Shown here: positions 6,241 to 13,126 of the stretch, one piece after another | How positions within the stretch are numbered: the first letter of the stretch is position 1 | Layout of the letters: every line of letters starts with the position of its first letter | Source of the DNA: an uncultured Eubacteriales bacterium | GTDB taxonomy: Bacteria > Bacillota > Clostridia > Oscillospirales > CAG-382 | Reading direction: 5' to 3' | DNA: 21,416 bases | Assembly: GCA_934444485.1 (NCBI GenBank) | Contig: CAKSCN010000022.1 | Location: 1-21,416, forward strand | Notes under the pieces: model-generated | Database searches by the model: none | The model's input: only the letters and a program-made list of their open reading frames with translations | What the model was told of the DNA's origin: nothing | Position numbers and translations under genes: made by a program

Positions 6241-6272
6241 AAAAACAAAAAGGGAAGCTTATGCCTCCCTTT
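6241..6272 (-). terminator. Intrinsic terminator facing the lacZ operon
   Basis: On the minus strand AAAGGGA pairs with TCCCTTT (6249-6272, 7 bp plus inner GC pairs) and is followed by a T-rich tail, TTTTTGTTTTT (6251-6241). It lies 300 bp beyond the lacZ stop, so the operon's mRNA would include the structured element in antisense orientation. Confidence 0.6.
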
Positions 6273-6316
6273 AAGAAAATCTGAAATATTTAACTTTTAA
6301 AAGTCACTCGACGGAG

Positions 6317-6342
6317 AGCTTTTCGATAAGAACGTACCGCTT
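6317..6342 (+). repeat. 26-bp direct repeat, left copy
   Basis: Matches 6485-6510 at 24 of 26 positions (core AGCTTTTCGATA, then GAACGT and CCGCTT). The pair is 168 bp apart and brackets most of the modular element, with the right copy overlapping its last hairpin. This suggests tandem duplication of an element end or a composite insertion. Confidence 0.75.
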
Positions 6343-6354
6343 CCGACGTCCTTT

Positions 6355-6498
6355 TTCCGCCGCAGGCGGAATACAATTTATTACGAAGAATTCGGGGACA
6401 TGTGCCACGAATTCTTCACCTTTAGATTCGCAAAAGCGTGAGCTTTTGGCGCAAGCGAACGAATCTCCCCGTATCGAATTGCGAAGCTTTTCGATACG
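6355..6498 (+). repeat. Modular structured repeat element, copy 1
   Basis: Four hairpins stand in a row. (0) TTCCGCC/GGCGGAA with loop GCA (6355-6371). (1) GAAGAATTCG/CGAATTCTTC, a perfect 10-bp stem with the 13-nt loop GGGACATGTGCCA (6385-6417). (2) AGATTCG/CGAATCT (6424-6466), enclosing CAAAAGC-GTGA-GCTTTTG. (3) CGTATCGAA/TTCGATACG with the 11-nt loop TTGCGAAGCTT (6470-6498). A second copy exists on the minus strand at 13127-13300 with the same order, near-identical loops and linkers (GAATACAAT, CTTTAGATTCG), and changed but complementary stems. It encodes no protein. Confidence 0.8.
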
Positions 6499-6510
6499 AA
6501 CGTGCCGCTT
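6485..6510 (+). repeat. 26-bp direct repeat, right copy
   Basis: Partner of 6317-6342 with two differences. It begins inside the loop of the element's terminal hairpin and runs into the following ACGTGCCG hairpin. Confidence 0.75.
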
Positions 6511-6539
6511 GTCGGCACGTCACCGTGGGGGGATAGCAT

Positions 6540-6565
6540 AAGGGGGGAGCGGCAGCTTCCCCCTT
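6540..6565 (-). terminator. G/C-rich hairpin just after the lacZ stop
   Basis: Seven nt beyond the stop on the minus strand, AAGGGGG pairs with CCCCCTT, with AAGC and GCT continuing inward. The following bases (ATGCTATCC) are not T-rich, so it may protect the 3' end rather than terminate. Similar hairpins occur at 6249-6272 and 13328-13350. Confidence 0.45.
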
Positions 6566-6572
6566 GTGAACA

Positions 6573-9500
6573 TTAAAAAAGGTCGTCACCGTCGAAACAG
6601 CACGGCGAAATGATAACCTCGCCGTGAAGCTCCTTCTCCTTGACCTGATACTCGGGATTGAGTGCCGGTCCGCAGGAGTTTGAACCGCTTCCGCTCATGT
6701 AGAAGTCGATGTTTACGACAGTCTCCGCTATCGGCTCAAGTTCGTAATCGTGTGCGGTTTCGGTGAGCTGCTCCGCAGTGTAGTGCATCGCATTGAAGCT
6801 GAATTCACAGCCCTCCGCTGCCTCGGAGAAGCGCAGTCCCTGACCCTGAAGGTCGCCGACGGCGGCAAATCTCGTGCCGAAGTGCGAGGAGTTTTCCTGA
6901 GGTCTTACGTAATGCTCGAAGTTCTCCGAAACGGTCTTTGCGAACGCTCCCACTCTTGCGGCTCTTCTCTTGTCCGGGTAGCTTTCCATGGGACCGTAAC
7001 CGTAGTACGCCATTCTCTCGTTGCCCTCGGGCATCATAAGCTCGAGACCGAATCTCGGAAGGAACGGATAATCCTCTCTCGTGAGCTTTGCGTCAACGGA
7101 GAATCTGAGGTTTCCGTCGGCGGTTATCGTGTACTTCTCGGTAAACTCGATTACCGGCGGACGGTATTTTGCCGAAAGTACGCCCTTTATTTCAACGACA
7201 GCCTCGGTGTCCTCGCAGGTGATAAGCTTTGTTTCGTAGGTCTGCCTTGTAAGCTTATCCCACTCAAGCTCACGCCACTTGTTCTTTATTACACGGTCGT
7301 TGTCCATAGGCGCACGCCAAATTCTGAGGTTTGCCGGCTTTGCAAGCATTTCCTTGCCGTCGGAGAGAATCTGAGAGAGCGTACCCATTGCCTTGTCGAA
7401 GAGGTATGCGTTCTCGCCGGCGTCTATTTCGAGATACTTCTCGGTTTCAGTGTAAATAACGGCGTCCTCGAAAGAATGGTTGCCCTTGTACTCGTCGTCG
7501 CTGTGCATCGTGAACAGCTCGAACTGGTCGAAGCCGACCTCAAAGCCCGCGTCCGCAAAGTCGCACGGCGTGTTGTACTTTGCCGAAATGTTGAGGAAGT
7601 ACTCGCCGTCCTCGGAGAAATCGAACGCATTGAAGAGCATGAACTTCATCTCGCCCTGCGGCGCTATATCGGGAGCGGCTATACGTCCGCCTGCGGCCAC
7701 CTTGCCGTTGCACTCAACCGACCATACAAAATCAATATCGGAGAGAGACTTGAAGTTTCTGTAGCTCTTTATTGTAATCTCGCCTGTCTCGAAGTCGGTA
7801 AGCTCAACCGAGTACGGCTGGTATACCTTCTTCATTTCAAGCATACCCGTGTGGAGACGTCTGTCGGGGTAAACGAGACCGTCAACGCAGAAGTTGCCGT
7901 CGTGCGGTGTGTCGCCGAAGTCGCCGCCGTAGGTGTAGCCCTTCTTGCCGTCGGGGGTAGTTATCTCAACCGAGTGATCGGTGAACTCCCACACACAGCC
8001 GCCGAAGAATCTGTCCTCGCTTCTGATGTAATCGACGTATTCCTTGAGGTCTCCGGGACCGTTGCCCATTGCGTGGCAGTACTCACAGAGGAAGAAAGGC
8101 TTTGTCTTTTCAAGGGTATAGTATTCCTTGATTTGGTCAACCGACGGATACATTCTGCTCTCTATGGGAGACACATCGTCAAACTGTTCCTTATAGTGTC
8201 CGTAGCACGCAGCCTCGTAGTGAACTATTGCGTCGGGCTTTCTGCCGAGAATGTAATCGCGCATCTTGCGCTGATTGTCACCGCAGCCTGACTCGTTGCC
8301 GAGAGACCAGAATATTACGCAGGTTCTGTTCTTATCCCTCTCGAAAAGGCGTACCGCACGGTCAACGTAGATATCGGTGTACATGGGCGAGCAAGAGAGG
8401 TAACTCCACAAATCGCCGCCGCAGTAGTCCACCTTTGCGGTGTTGTATGCGTTCATGCCGTGAGTTTCGAGATCCGCCTCGTCAACGACATAGAAGCCCA
8501 TCTCGTCGCAAAGCTCCGTGAATCTGGGATCGTTCGGATAGTGAGACGTTCTTATTATGTTTACGTTGCACCTCTTCATTATCTTGAGGTCGTTTATCAT
8601 GTGGTCAACAGGCGTCGTGCTTCCGAGAATCGGATGGGAGTCGTGACGGTTGACTCCGAGAGCCTTTACCTTTTCGCCGTTTATGTAGATTATACTGTCC
8701 CCTATCTCGATGCGCTTGAAGCCGACCTTCTGAATTATCGTTTCGTCGCCGAGAGTGAGAACAAGCTCATAGAGGTTCGGTATTTCAGCCGACCAAAGGT
8801 CAATCTTTTCGAGGTCTGTCGCAAGCTTCTTTCCGCACTTGCCCTCAGCGACGGTTTCGCCGCATCTTGTGAGCTTATACGAAATCTTCGAGCTGCCGAG
8901 TCCGACCGTTTCAAATTCCGCAGTGAGCTTTCCCGACTTAAAGTCGTCGGACGGCTCCGCCTTTATGTAGATATCGGCAATTCTCTTCTTCGCTCTCGCA
9001 AGGATATACACCTCTCTGAATATGCCGGACATTCTCCACTTGTCCTGATCCTCGACGTAGCTCGATGCGCACCACTTCATGACAATGAGAGAGATCGTGT
9101 TCTCGCCGGGCTTTACGTACTTCGAGATATCGAACTCGTTGTTGCCGTGGCTCACCGTTCCGAAGCCGACGAAGCTTCCGTTTATGTAGAGGTAGAACGC
9201 ACTGTCAACGCCGTCGAAGTTGAGGAAGAGGTCTCTCTCGCAGAAGCCCTCGGAGAGGCTGAAGGTGCGTGTGTAAACAGCGCAGGGGTTATCGTTCGGA
9301 ATGTGGGGCGGATCGCAGGGAAACGGATAGCGGATGTTTGTGTAGTTGGGGACGTCGTAGCCTCTGTCAAGGTAGGTCTGCCAGCTCTGAGGAACCTTTA
9401 TCTTGTCGAAGCAGCCGCAGTCGCAGACCGCAAACTCGGGGTCGTCAAGGTCTTCTTCGACGTCGTATATTCCGTTTTCGTAGTACTTGAAGTACCATTC

Positions 9501-9650
9501 GCCGCAAAGGCTCTTGAAGTAAGGCGAACGGTTTCTTTTGCCGACACGGGCGTTTGCCTCGCAGTCGTAGGGGATAAAATACGCTCTCGGCTTTTCGGTG
9601 TTTACGTGAATAGTATGTGGGTCAAGGTGATAAAGTGTTTCGGGAATCAT
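6573..9650 (-). CDS. lacZ: GH2 β-galactosidase
   Basis: This 1025-aa protein, the usual length of LacZ (E. coli 1024), hydrolyses terminal β-D-galactosides. The family layout is complete. A sugar-binding N-terminal domain has PQSWQTYLDRGYDVPNYTN and YVEDQDKWRMSGIFREVY. The catalytic barrel has GVNRHDSHP, NIIRTSHYPNDPRF and DEADLETHG. The acid/base is Glu453 in WSLGNESGCGDNQ and the nucleophile is Glu523 in FFLCEYCHAMGNGPG. The C-terminal supersandwich contains YYGYGPMESYPDKR. No signal peptide is present, so it is cytoplasmic. The ATG at 9650 follows GGAGG by 5 nt; the in-frame ATG at 9701 overlaps the upstream gene and lacks such a site. It is the last gene of a probable operon with the tautomerase 28 nt upstream. 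The true substrate could be a β-galactoside other than lactose. Confidence 0.97.
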   Translation of the reverse strand: MIPETLYHLDPHTIHVNTEKPRAYFIPYDCEANARVGKRNRSPYFKSLCGEWYFKYYENGIYDVEEDLDDPEFAVCDCGCFDKIKVPQSWQTYLDRGYDVPNYTNIRYPFPCDPPHIPNDNPCAVYTRTFSLSEGFCERDLFLNFDGVDSAFYLYINGSFVGFGTVSHGNNEFDISKYVKPGENTISLIVMKWCASSYVEDQDKWRMSGIFREVYILARAKKRIADIYIKAEPSDDFKSGKLTAEFETVGLGSSKISYKLTRCGETVAEGKCGKKLATDLEKIDLWSAEIPNLYELVLTLGDETIIQKVGFKRIEIGDSIIYINGEKVKALGVNRHDSHPILGSTTPVDHMINDLKIMKRCNVNIIRTSHYPNDPRFTELCDEMGFYVVDEADLETHGMNAYNTAKVDYCGGDLWSYLSCSPMYTDIYVDRAVRLFERDKNRTCVIFWSLGNESGCGDNQRKMRDYILGRKPDAIVHYEAACYGHYKEQFDDVSPIESRMYPSVDQIKEYYTLEKTKPFFLCEYCHAMGNGPGDLKEYVDYIRSEDRFFGGCVWEFTDHSVEITTPDGKKGYTYGGDFGDTPHDGNFCVDGLVYPDRRLHTGMLEMKKVYQPYSVELTDFETGEITIKSYRNFKSLSDIDFVWSVECNGKVAAGGRIAAPDIAPQGEMKFMLFNAFDFSEDGEYFLNISAKYNTPCDFADAGFEVGFDQFELFTMHSDDEYKGNHSFEDAVIYTETEKYLEIDAGENAYLFDKAMGTLSQILSDGKEMLAKPANLRIWRAPMDNDRVIKNKWRELEWDKLTRQTYETKLITCEDTEAVVEIKGVLSAKYRPPVIEFTEKYTITADGNLRFSVDAKLTREDYPFLPRFGLELMMPEGNERMAYYGYGPMESYPDKRRAARVGAFAKTVSENFEHYVRPQENSSHFGTRFAAVGDLQGQGLRFSEAAEGCEFSFNAMHYTAEQLTETAHDYELEPIAETVVNIDFYMSGSGSNSCGPALNPEYQVKEKELHGEVIISPCCFDGDDLF

Positions 9651-9678
9651 AGAAACCTCCGTTTTGTATTTTGACTTC

Positions 9679-9912
9679 TCAAAGAAGAATTTTCGGGTCA
9701 TACTGCGGCTTTTTATAGAGGTGACTGCTTCCCTCGATATCGTTCTTGAAAACCTCCTGCCACTCTTTTCCGTTGTAGTCGTCTATCGACACAGTCACCC
9801 ACTGCGACGAACAGCCGAGAGTGTCGGTAAGCGCCTTTTCGAGAGCCTTTGCAAGCTCCTTTTTCTGTTCTTCACTGCGTCCTTCGATCATTTTTACGCT
9901 GATATGCGGCAT
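9679..9912 (-). CDS. 4-oxalocrotonate tautomerase-family protein, PptA-like
   Basis: This is 77 aa. After Met comes Pro2, which becomes the N-terminal catalytic base once Met is removed. PHISVKMIEGRSEEQKKELAKALEKAL is the β-α unit of the tautomerase superfamily. The second half, with WQEVFKNDI and a closing KKPQY, resembles E. coli PptA (YdcE, also 77 aa) rather than the ~62-aa classic 4-OT. Members interconvert keto and enol forms of small acids; the physiological substrate here is unknown. The start at 9912 follows AAAGGATG by 8 nt. The gene lies 50 nt after the small TM protein and 28 nt before lacZ on the same strand, so co-transcription is likely. Confidence 0.85.
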   Translation of the reverse strand: MPHISVKMIEGRSEEQKKELAKALEKALTDTLGCSSQWVTVSIDDYNGKEWQEVFKNDIEGSSHLYKKPQYDPKILL

Positions 9913-9962
9913 TGCTTACACATCCTTTCAAAAATTATAATATATGCGGTTATCCTTCCGGG

Positions 9963-10289
9963 TCATTCCGCTCTTTTTGCAGCTTCCTTTGCGGCACGGA
10001 GCTTTTCCTTCATTCTTTTCTTTTCCGCACGGCGAAGCTTTTTCATCATTACAAACGCCGCAATTGCCGCCGCTGTGCCGAGGACGGCGACGAGTATCTG
10101 AAGCAGTGACTTCTCCGAGCCGAAGGTGCGGTCAACGTCGAAAATTCTCTCGTCGTCGCTTCTCCTGTACATTCCCATTCTGACTCTCACGTTTTTCGTG
10201 ACAACGTAATCGTCGAGAATTTTTGCGCCGTCGAGGACATCGGAAATAAGTCCGCCCGCCTTTGATTTTATACTGTCGTATTTACTCAT
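9963..10289 (-). CDS. Small single-TM protein of unknown function, first gene of the lacZ operon
   Basis: This is 108 aa. Residues 1-60 are polar, with two short amphipathic stretches and many basic and acidic residues. Residues ~61-82 (SLLQILVAVLGTAAAIAAFV) are one membrane helix. Residues 83-108 are a strongly basic Lys/Arg/Ala-rich tail likely to form a helix facing the cytoplasm. I do not recognise a family. The ATG at 10289 follows AAGGAG by 9 nt; the ATG at 10310 lies upstream of that ribosome site and was rejected. It faces away from the BlaI-type gene across a 173-bp region containing operator-like repeats, so that repressor may control the operon. A weak -10 (TATACT, 10350-10345) is the only minus-strand promoter hint. 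Confidence 0.65.
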   Translation of the reverse strand: MSKYDSIKSKAGGLISDVLDGAKILDDYVVTKNVRVRMGMYRRSDDERIFDVDRTFGSEKSLLQILVAVLGTAAAIAAFVMMKKLRRAEKKRMKEKLRAAKEAAKRAE

Positions 10290-10394
10290 GGTTTTGTCTC
10301 CTTCCGTCAAACATCAATACTTGTTTTGAGAACATACCGAGGTTAGTATACACGATATTTATTAATTGTACTCATGATTTTTATGAATTTTTAC

Positions 10395-10438
10395 ATTTGA
10401 CAAATTACATTGACAATTGCGCAAAAATGTGATACAAT
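10395..10438 (+). promoter_or_regulatory. BlaI-gene promoter with operator-like palindromes
   Basis: TTGACA (10410-10415) and TACAAT (10433-10438) are 17 bp apart, and a TG one base before the -10 makes it an extended promoter. Two short symmetric motifs cover and precede the -35 box: ATTTG-A-CAAAT (10395-10405) and ATTG-A-CAAT (10409-10417), centred 13 bp apart. These are plausible autoregulatory sites for the BlaI-family protein. They do not match the TACA/TGTA dyad of the known BlaI/MecI operators exactly. Confidence 0.65.
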
Positions 10439-10462
10439 ATTCACGGGAAAGGGGGCGGCGTC

Positions 10463-10846
10463 ATGGACAGCGTGAAAATACACGAGAGCGAGCTTCGCTT
10501 CTGCGAGGTGCTTTGGGAATGCGAGCCTATAAATTCATCGGAGCTTTGCAAAAGGTGCGCCGAGGTTCTCGGCTGGAAAAAGTCAACAGTGTACACCGTC
10601 ATAAAAAGGCTTTGCGAAAAAGGCGTGATAAAGAGCGAAAATGCGGTTGTGACATCGGTCGTGAGCCGTGACGAGGCTATGCTCGGAGAATGTCTCGGAA
10701 AAATCTCGCTCACCTACGGCGATGTTGCGTCGTTTCTGCGTGCTTATCTCGAAAGTGCGGCGGTATCGGACGCCGAAAAGGCAAAGCTTTACGAGGAACT
10801 GTCACGTGCGAACTCCGTCAAGAGAATGCCGTCGTATCTGCTCTGA
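10463..10846 (+). CDS. BlaI/MecI/CopY-family transcriptional repressor
   Basis: This is 127 aa, the usual size for the family. Residues ~5-75 are the winged HTH: KIHESELRFCEVLWECEPINSS, then GWKKSTVYTVIKRLCEKGVIKSE, which is the recognition-helix signature of penicillinase-repressor-type proteins. The C-terminal ~45 residues would form the dimerisation helices. AAAGGGGG lies 10 nt before the ATG. Classical partners (BlaR1/MecR1 sensor protease, β-lactamase) are absent from the window, so the signal and regulon are unknown. Position suggests self-control and possibly control of the divergent lacZ operon. No clear terminator follows; the next gene has its own promoter. Confidence 0.9.
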   Translation: MDSVKIHESELRFCEVLWECEPINSSELCKRCAEVLGWKKSTVYTVIKRLCEKGVIKSENAVVTSVVSRDEAMLGECLGKISLTYGDVASFLRAYLESAAVSDAEKAKLYEELSRANSVKRMPSYLL

Positions 10847-10909
10847 CCGTGAAAAATCAACATAATTTCAAAAAAACTCGTCATAACAACAATTTTGCGT
10901 GAATATGAC

Positions 10910-10938
10910 TTGATTTTTTCCGAAAAGTGTTATATAAT
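10910..10938 (+). promoter_or_regulatory. Sigma-A promoter for the Gfo/Idh/MocA gene
   Basis: TTGATT (10910-10915) and TATAAT (10933-10938) are separated by 17 bp, 60 nt upstream of the start codon. The 10847-10909 region before it is AT-rich without a terminator hairpin. Confidence 0.75.
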
Positions 10939-10998
10939 CGTGTGCGGAGCGGTAAAACCGCACTCTATTTTTCCGTGATCCGTGAAAGGAACAGCATT

Positions 10999-12030
10999 AT
11001 GAAGCACAATTTGAAAACGGCTATAATCGGCTGCGGCGGAATATCCGCAGTACACATAGCGTCGATAAAAGAGGGCGAACTCTCGAAAATCGTCGCTGTC
11101 TGCGACACAAACGGCGAAAGACTCCTTGCGGCGTCGCTCAAAATCCCCGGAGTTGCGACCTACAGCGACTACAGAGAGCTTCTCGACGCAAGACGTGCCG
11201 ACGTCGTACACATATGCACACCGCATTATCTCCACGCCGAAATGGCAATCCGTGCCATGGAAACGGGACACAACGTCTATCTTGAGAAGCCCTGTGCGAT
11301 GACGCCCGAGGAGGCTGCGGCAATAATCGAGACAGAGAAGCGCACAGGGAAGAAGGTCTGCGTGTCGTTTCAGAACAGAGTCGTCCCGACAACGCTCGCA
11401 CTTAAATCGGTAATCGAGGGCGGCACACTCGGAAAGCTTCTCGGCATGAAGGGAATCGTTGCGTGGAAGCGCGACGGCGAATACTACACCGAGAGCGGCT
11501 GGAGAGGCGCATGGGCAACCGAGGGCGGCGGCACACTCATGAATCAGTCGATACACACTCTTGACCTTATATGCAGCATCGGCGGCGAGGTCGAAAAGGT
11601 CGAGGGAACGGCGTCTCTCAGGCTCAACAGAGGCACGATAGAGGTCGAGGACACCGCCGAGGCAACGATAACGTTCAAGTCCGGCGTTACGGCGATATTC
11701 TACGCCACCAACTGCCACAAGGCGTCCTCTCCGATAGAGCTTGAGTGCATATTCGAGAAAGGCTCGGTGCTTATCCGTGACGACGCAGTTTACATGATAC
11801 ATGACGGAATATGCACTCCCATCGCCGAGAACGGCAAGCCCGGCACGGGAAAGCTCGTCTGGGGAGTGGGTCACGCACGCATGATAGATAGCTTCTACAC
11901 CAACCTCGACGGCACGGGTACGCCTTACTACTGCACGCTCGCCGAGAGCGCAAAGGTGCTTGACGTGATAGCGGACATATACCGTTCGAGTGCCAAAAAC
12001 GGCGGTCTTGCGAACCCCAACATAAAGTAA
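10999..12030 (+). CDS. Gfo/Idh/MocA-family NAD(P)-dependent oxidoreductase
   Basis: This is 343 aa, normal for the family. Residues 7-16 (TAIIGCGGIS) are the dinucleotide-binding Rossmann loop. The conserved EKP is at 96-98 within YLEKPCAMTPEEA. The catalytic region contains GGGTLMNQSIHTLDL, with His186 and Asp189 in the usual spacing, and a C-terminal α/β sheet domain follows. Members oxidise or reduce sugars, inositols and related polyols; substrate cannot be assigned. No signal peptide, so cytoplasmic. The ATG at 10999 follows GAAAGGA by 8 nt; the ATG at 10927 overlaps the promoter and was rejected. It is transcribed alone from its own promoter and ends at a terminator, with glycan-related genes on either side. 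Confidence 0.93.
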   Translation: MKHNLKTAIIGCGGISAVHIASIKEGELSKIVAVCDTNGERLLAASLKIPGVATYSDYRELLDARRADVVHICTPHYLHAEMAIRAMETGHNVYLEKPCAMTPEEAAAIIETEKRTGKKVCVSFQNRVVPTTLALKSVIEGGTLGKLLGMKGIVAWKRDGEYYTESGWRGAWATEGGGTLMNQSIHTLDLICSIGGEVEKVEGTASLRLNRGTIEVEDTAEATITFKSGVTAIFYATNCHKASSPIELECIFEKGSVLIRDDAVYMIHDGICTPIAENGKPGTGKLVWGVGHARMIDSFYTNLDGTGTPYYCTLAESAKVLDVIADIYRSSAKNGGLANPNIK

Positions 12031-12041
12031 ATACGCAACAC

Positions 12042-12085
12042 AAAAAATCGGTGCGCAGCTTTTTCGGCTACGCACTTTTTCTTTT
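12042..12085. terminator. Bidirectional intrinsic terminator
   Basis: GTGCGCAGC pairs with GCTACGCAC (12051-12074, one mismatch). TTTTTCTTTTT follows on the + strand, serving the oxidoreductase gene. On the minus strand the hairpin is followed by CGATTTTTT (12050-12042), serving the DUF11 gene. Confidence 0.85.
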
Positions 12086-12151
12086 TGCCCGTTTATCCTT
12101 TTGTCAGCCTGCGGATTACCGGCTTATCGTTTTGCCGTCTCCGCCTTTTCT

Positions 12152-12997
12152 TCAGATTGTGCCGGTTATAACGAGAACAGCATTTCCGGGAGTTACGACA
12201 TACGTTCCGTCGGCTTTCTGCGTGCGTGTTGCGGCAGGAACGGTTATTCTTCCGGGTACGGTTGCAAATTCGCCGGTCGTTTCGTTATACGTGTAGTCGG
12301 CGGGCGATGCGAGAGCCATACCGTCAAGAGTTACCTCAAGGTCGGAAAGCACGGGATCAAAGGTATCGCTCACGGAAATATTGTCCGCTGCGACGGCGGC
12401 AAGGTTGCCGGAGTTCTGGATTATAAAGGTGTAGGTCACACGGCCGTCCTCTATAATCGTCTGCGGACAGAGCGTCTTTGTTATGGCAAGGTCTGTCTCG
12501 GTTCTCGCGGTTGCGGTCGCCGTTGCGGTAATTGTCTGTATGCCGCCCGTAACCGTCGCCGTGTTGGTTATCACCGACTCGTTCGTCGTCGGCGCATACT
12601 CATTGACTCTCGCCTGATAGATGAGAACCGCATTGCCGCCTGCCGGGACGGTAATTCCGCTTATTGTGAGCGGAGGTCCCGGGGTGACGGTCGGTGCGGT
12701 CTTAAGGACGCCGTTTTCGTAATATTTTATCGAACCGTCAACATAGGTGAGCGGCACAAGAGTTCCCGTGCCGAAGGTATATTCGCCGAGATTGTCGGTG
12801 ACGGTGAGTCCTGCCGTTGCGGTCGTTCCGCTGTTCACGAGGGTTACGACGTAGGTGAGCATATCGTTTTCACGGTAGGTTCCGCCGATAACGCTCTTGG
12901 TCGCCGTCAGCACCTCCAAAAGCTCGCCGGTCACGACGTTCGAGTTCTTGGTTTTGTTGTTATAAGTCAGTGTCGCTGTATTTGTGAATGCAGCCAT
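12152..12997 (-). CDS. Small DUF11-repeat protein without signal peptide
   Basis: This is 281 aa. Two DUF11-type β-sandwich repeats occupy about residues 26-150 (ENDMLTYVVTLVNSGTTATAGLTVTDNLG) and 165-281 (DLAITKTLCPQTIIEDGRVTYTFIIQNSG). The N-terminus (MAAFTNTATLTYNNKTKNSNVVTGELLEV) has no hydrophobic signal and no cell-wall sorting motif is present. Proteins of this size and start are common in Clostridia and unassigned. DUF11 repeats usually occur in secreted surface proteins, so the missing signal implies either a cytoplasmic or spore-associated role or an unusual export route. The ATG at 12997 follows GAGGGTG by 6 nt. Composition is rich in Thr, Val and Ala, like the giant gene upstream on the same strand, but 360 bp and a terminator separate them. 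Confidence 0.82.
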   Translation of the reverse strand: MAAFTNTATLTYNNKTKNSNVVTGELLEVLTATKSVIGGTYRENDMLTYVVTLVNSGTTATAGLTVTDNLGEYTFGTGTLVPLTYVDGSIKYYENGVLKTAPTVTPGPPLTISGITVPAGGNAVLIYQARVNEYAPTTNESVITNTATVTGGIQTITATATATARTETDLAITKTLCPQTIIEDGRVTYTFIIQNSGNLAAVAADNISVSDTFDPVLSDLEVTLDGMALASPADYTYNETTGEFATVPGRITVPAATRTQKADGTYVVTPGNAVLVITGTI

Positions 12998-13019
12998 TGA
13001 TACACCCTCTTTTCATACT

Positions 13020-13047
13020 CGGAGATTTCTCTCCGTACTTCATTGTA
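13020..13047 (-). promoter_or_regulatory. Possible DUF11-gene -10 box and leader hairpin
   Basis: TACAAT (minus, 13047-13042) could be a -10 box, although no good -35 lies 17 bp upstream. A perfect CGGAGA-GAAA-TCTCCG hairpin (13035-13020) follows in the leader, about 22 nt before the start codon. Confidence 0.35.
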
Positions 13048-13085
13048 TGCAGGGGTGCGGATTTTCGACATAAAAATATTTACTC

Positions 13086-13123
13086 AAAAGGAAAACCGCA
13101 GAACCCCGAAAGATCCTGCGGTT
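13086..13123 (-). terminator. Intrinsic terminator downstream of the giant gene
   Basis: On the minus strand AACCGCAGGATC pairs with GGTTCTGCGGTT over 12 bp (including two G-T wobbles) around TTTCGG, followed by TTTTCCTTTT. It is the first terminator-like site after the giant gene's stop, 235 bp on, so the mRNA would carry the structured element in its 3' untranslated region. Confidence 0.8.
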
Positions 13124-13126
13124 AAG

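Larger units (their letters stand above)
5995..6572. other. Gene-free, repeat-rich intergenic stretch (578 bp)
   Basis: No gene is convincing; the longest frame (6099-6284) runs through repeats and lacks a ribosome site. In order the stretch holds the 30-bp dispersed repeat (6061-6090), a compound hairpin (6096-6162), a minus-strand terminator (6241-6272), and a direct repeat pair (6317-6342 and 6485-6510). The modular structured element (6355-6498) lies mostly between that pair. Next come an 8-bp ACGTGCCG/CGGCACGT hairpin (6501-6521) and a G/C hairpin next to the lacZ stop (6540-6565). Positions 6163-6240 show nothing I recognise. Confidence 0.8.

Noticed and set aside
5995..6572. Insertion sequence remnant
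   Set aside because: No transposase fragment found in any frame; structure consists only of short non-coding repeats.
6750..9674. Long open frames antisense to lacZ (513 aa and 404 aa)
   Set aside because: They mirror the codon usage of lacZ, have Val/Leu/Arg-biased composition with no domain, and lack ribosome sites; lacZ itself is unmistakable.
10930..12075. 381-aa frame antisense to the Gfo/Idh/MocA gene
   Set aside because: No recognisable domain, and the + strand protein has complete family motifs.
12101..13000. 299-aa frame antisense to the DUF11 gene
   Set aside because: Cys/Arg/Gly-rich shadow; the minus-strand frame has clear repeat homology.
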